Shown: positions 31,960 through 32,963 of the stretch, one piece after another
Layout of the letters: each line of letters opens with the position of its first letter
Numbering within the stretch: position 1 is the stretch's first letter
Assembly: GCA_026993265.1 (NCBI GenBank)
Contig: JALWTY010000001.1
Location: 1-32,963, forward strand
DNA from: Desulfobacterales bacterium
Lineage (GTDB): Bacteria > Desulfobacterota > Desulfobulbia > Desulfobulbales > JAJRZW01
Length of the DNA: 32,963 bases
Direction of reading: 5' to 3'
The notes under the pieces: model-generated
Told to the model about the DNA's origin: nothing
The model's input: only the letters and a program-made list of their open reading frames with translations
Database searches by the model: none
Translations under genes and position numbers: made by a program

Positions 31960-32963
31960 ATGGCAGCGGAAGAGATGAACGTGGATGGCATCCTTGACCA
32001 GATGGGGGTCAAGATCATGATGATCGAGCCTGGCGATCTCTCGGTGGTTGGCGATCTGGTCAACCTTGCCGAGGAACTTGCCGGGGCGGCGCGGGGCGGA
32101 GGTGACGAGGCGCTTGCCGCCATGGCGGAGGAGTTTAACCGCGCTCTTGGGCGGATCATCATGGGCGAGCTTGCCGACAGCGCTGAAAATTACGAGGCGC
32201 TCGGCCGGGCCATCGGGGTGATGCAGGAGGTCAGGCGCAAGGGAGGGGAGGCGGCGTTGTATGACGCCTTTCGCGAGGCCCTTGCCGCGGCCGGCCACGA
32301 GGTCGGCGAGGCCTTTGCCTGCTCGGGCGGTCAGGATGCGCCCAGCCAGCCTGAGGCCGGCGCCGCAGCCGCGGAAGATGCGGCTGATGAAGCTCCGGCA
32401 GGGGACCAGCCCGATGGCGGTGACGCCGCTGCTGACACGGAGGAGGTCACCCTTGATTTTCTCCAGGATCCCGAGCTGCTCTCCGGCTTTATCGAAGAGG
32501 CGTTCGAACACCTTGAGTCCATCGAGAGCAACATCCTCGAACTGGAGAACAATCCCGACGACTCCGAGATAATCAACAATATCTTCCGGCCCTTTCATAC
32601 CATCAAGGGGGTCAGCGGCTTTTTGAACCTTGCCGCCATCAACAGGCTGGCCCACACCACCGAGAACCTGCTGGACGACGTCAGAAGCGGCAAGCGGCCC
32701 ATGGACCCGGCGGTCATCGACATCGTTCTTGAGGTCGGCGACCAGTTGCGCACCATGGTGGAGAACGTCCGCGAGGTTCTCGAAAACGGGCCCGAGAGCT
32801 ACAAGGAATTCGATATCAGCGGTTACCTCGACCGTATCCACGCCCTGCAGGAGGGCGGGCCGGCATCGTCCGCCGCGCCGCCCGCGGCGGAGGCATCTCC
32901 GCAGGCCGCGCCGGAATCCACCCCGGCCAAGGGGGATGACGGAGAACCGGGCCGGGAACCTGC
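31960..32963 (+). CDS. CheA-like histidine kinase, N-terminal part, cut by the window end
   Basis: The frame is open from the ATG at 31960 (GGAG upstream) to the window edge, so the ORF track omits it. The first ~130 residues (MAAEEMNVDGILDQMGVKIM...) are helical and not recognised. After an Ala/Asp-rich linker comes a histidine phosphotransfer domain, with FIEEAFEHLESIESNILELE and the phospho-acceptor His213 in FHTIKGVSGFLNL. An Ala/Pro-rich linker follows. This is the P1-type start of a chemotaxis or chemosensory kinase, and dimerisation, ATPase and CheW-like domains are expected beyond the window. The unusual N-terminal extension before P1 may be a species-group trait. It is not clear which chemosensory pathway it serves. 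Confidence 0.8.
   Translation, partial: MAAEEMNVDGILDQMGVKIMMIEPGDLSVVGDLVNLAEELAGAARGGGDEALAAMAEEFNRALGRIIMGELADSAENYEALGRAIGVMQEVRRKGGEAALYDAFREALAAAGHEVGEAFACSGGQDAPSQPEAGAAAAEDAADEAPAGDQPDGGDAAADTEEVTLDFLQDPELLSGFIEEAFEHLESIESNILELENNPDDSEIINNIFRPFHTIKGVSGFLNLAAINRLAHTTENLLDDVRSGKRPMDPAVIDIVLEVGDQLRTMVENVREVLENGPESYKEFDISGYLDRIHALQEGGPASSAAPPAAEASPQAAPESTPAKGDDGEPGREP

Overview
The window is a GC-rich bacterial segment, densely coded on both strands. It looks like a Desulfobacterota (deltaproteobacterial, Desulfuromonadia/Geobacter-like) chromosome. That placement is inferred from protein flavour (EAL/HDOD-type C-terminus, HSH-type GalT, FlgO-like proteins, a DUF4492-cydAB cluster) and from a GATGGACTCGTAA-type dispersed hairpin repeat. 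No marker gene in the window proves it. I see no tRNA, rRNA, CRISPR array, insertion sequence or prophage.

Layout. (1) 1-546: 21-bp degenerate tandem repeats, then a C-terminal fragment of a CCA-adding enzyme (minus strand) abutting head to head a C-terminal fragment of an EAL/HDOD-type protein (plus strand). Both genes lose their 5' part at the same point (~256-264), so this is a rearrangement breakpoint or an assembly chimera. (2) 566-10873, all minus strand: read from its probable promoter (~11,000), rpoZ, dnaJ, a DksA/TraR-like zinc-finger protein, galT-like, an orphan receiver protein, a FolE2-like protein lacking the expected catalytic residues, glyS, and a fused 5-oxoprolinase/hydantoinase. 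(3) 11193-13483, plus: a sigma-54-like promoter followed by three overlapping genes, namely two FlgO-like outer-envelope proteins and a third CsgG/LpoB-like lipoprotein. (4) 13484-13665: an unusual run of four perfect or near-perfect hairpins. (5) purA (minus) diverges from tatB-tatC (plus). Then follow a Fur-box-like operator region and DUF4492-cydA-cydB plus a 30-residue membrane peptide missed by the ORF track, an 18-bp perfect hairpin, and a 2-Cys peroxiredoxin with a strong terminator. (6) 20551-22102, minus: a deaminase and a radical SAM protein with overlapping, probably coupled translation, divergent from a dGTPase-like HD hydrolase and a small unknown protein. (7) 23722-26308, minus: an SDR whose YxxxK lysine is Asn, and an MltD-like lytic transglycosylase with three LysM repeats. 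(8) 26433-32963, plus: a good sigma-70 promoter, an oversized class A penicillin-binding protein, an overlapping TPR lipoprotein (possible PBP partner), and the start of a CheA-like histidine kinase cut by the window end.

Functional themes are transcription and stringent control plus chaperone (rpoZ, dksA-like, dnaJ), oxygen defence and respiration (cytochrome bd, peroxiredoxin, Tat export), cell-wall synthesis and remodelling (PBP, TPR lipoprotein, MltD), and motility or chemosensory accessories (FlgO-like, CheA). The most interesting items for follow-up are the FolE2-like protein without catalytic residues, the FlgO-FlgO-lipoprotein operon, the micro-ORF after cydB, the PBP with a large acidic insertion plus its overlapping TPR lipoprotein, the deaminase/radical SAM pair, and the hairpin repeat family.
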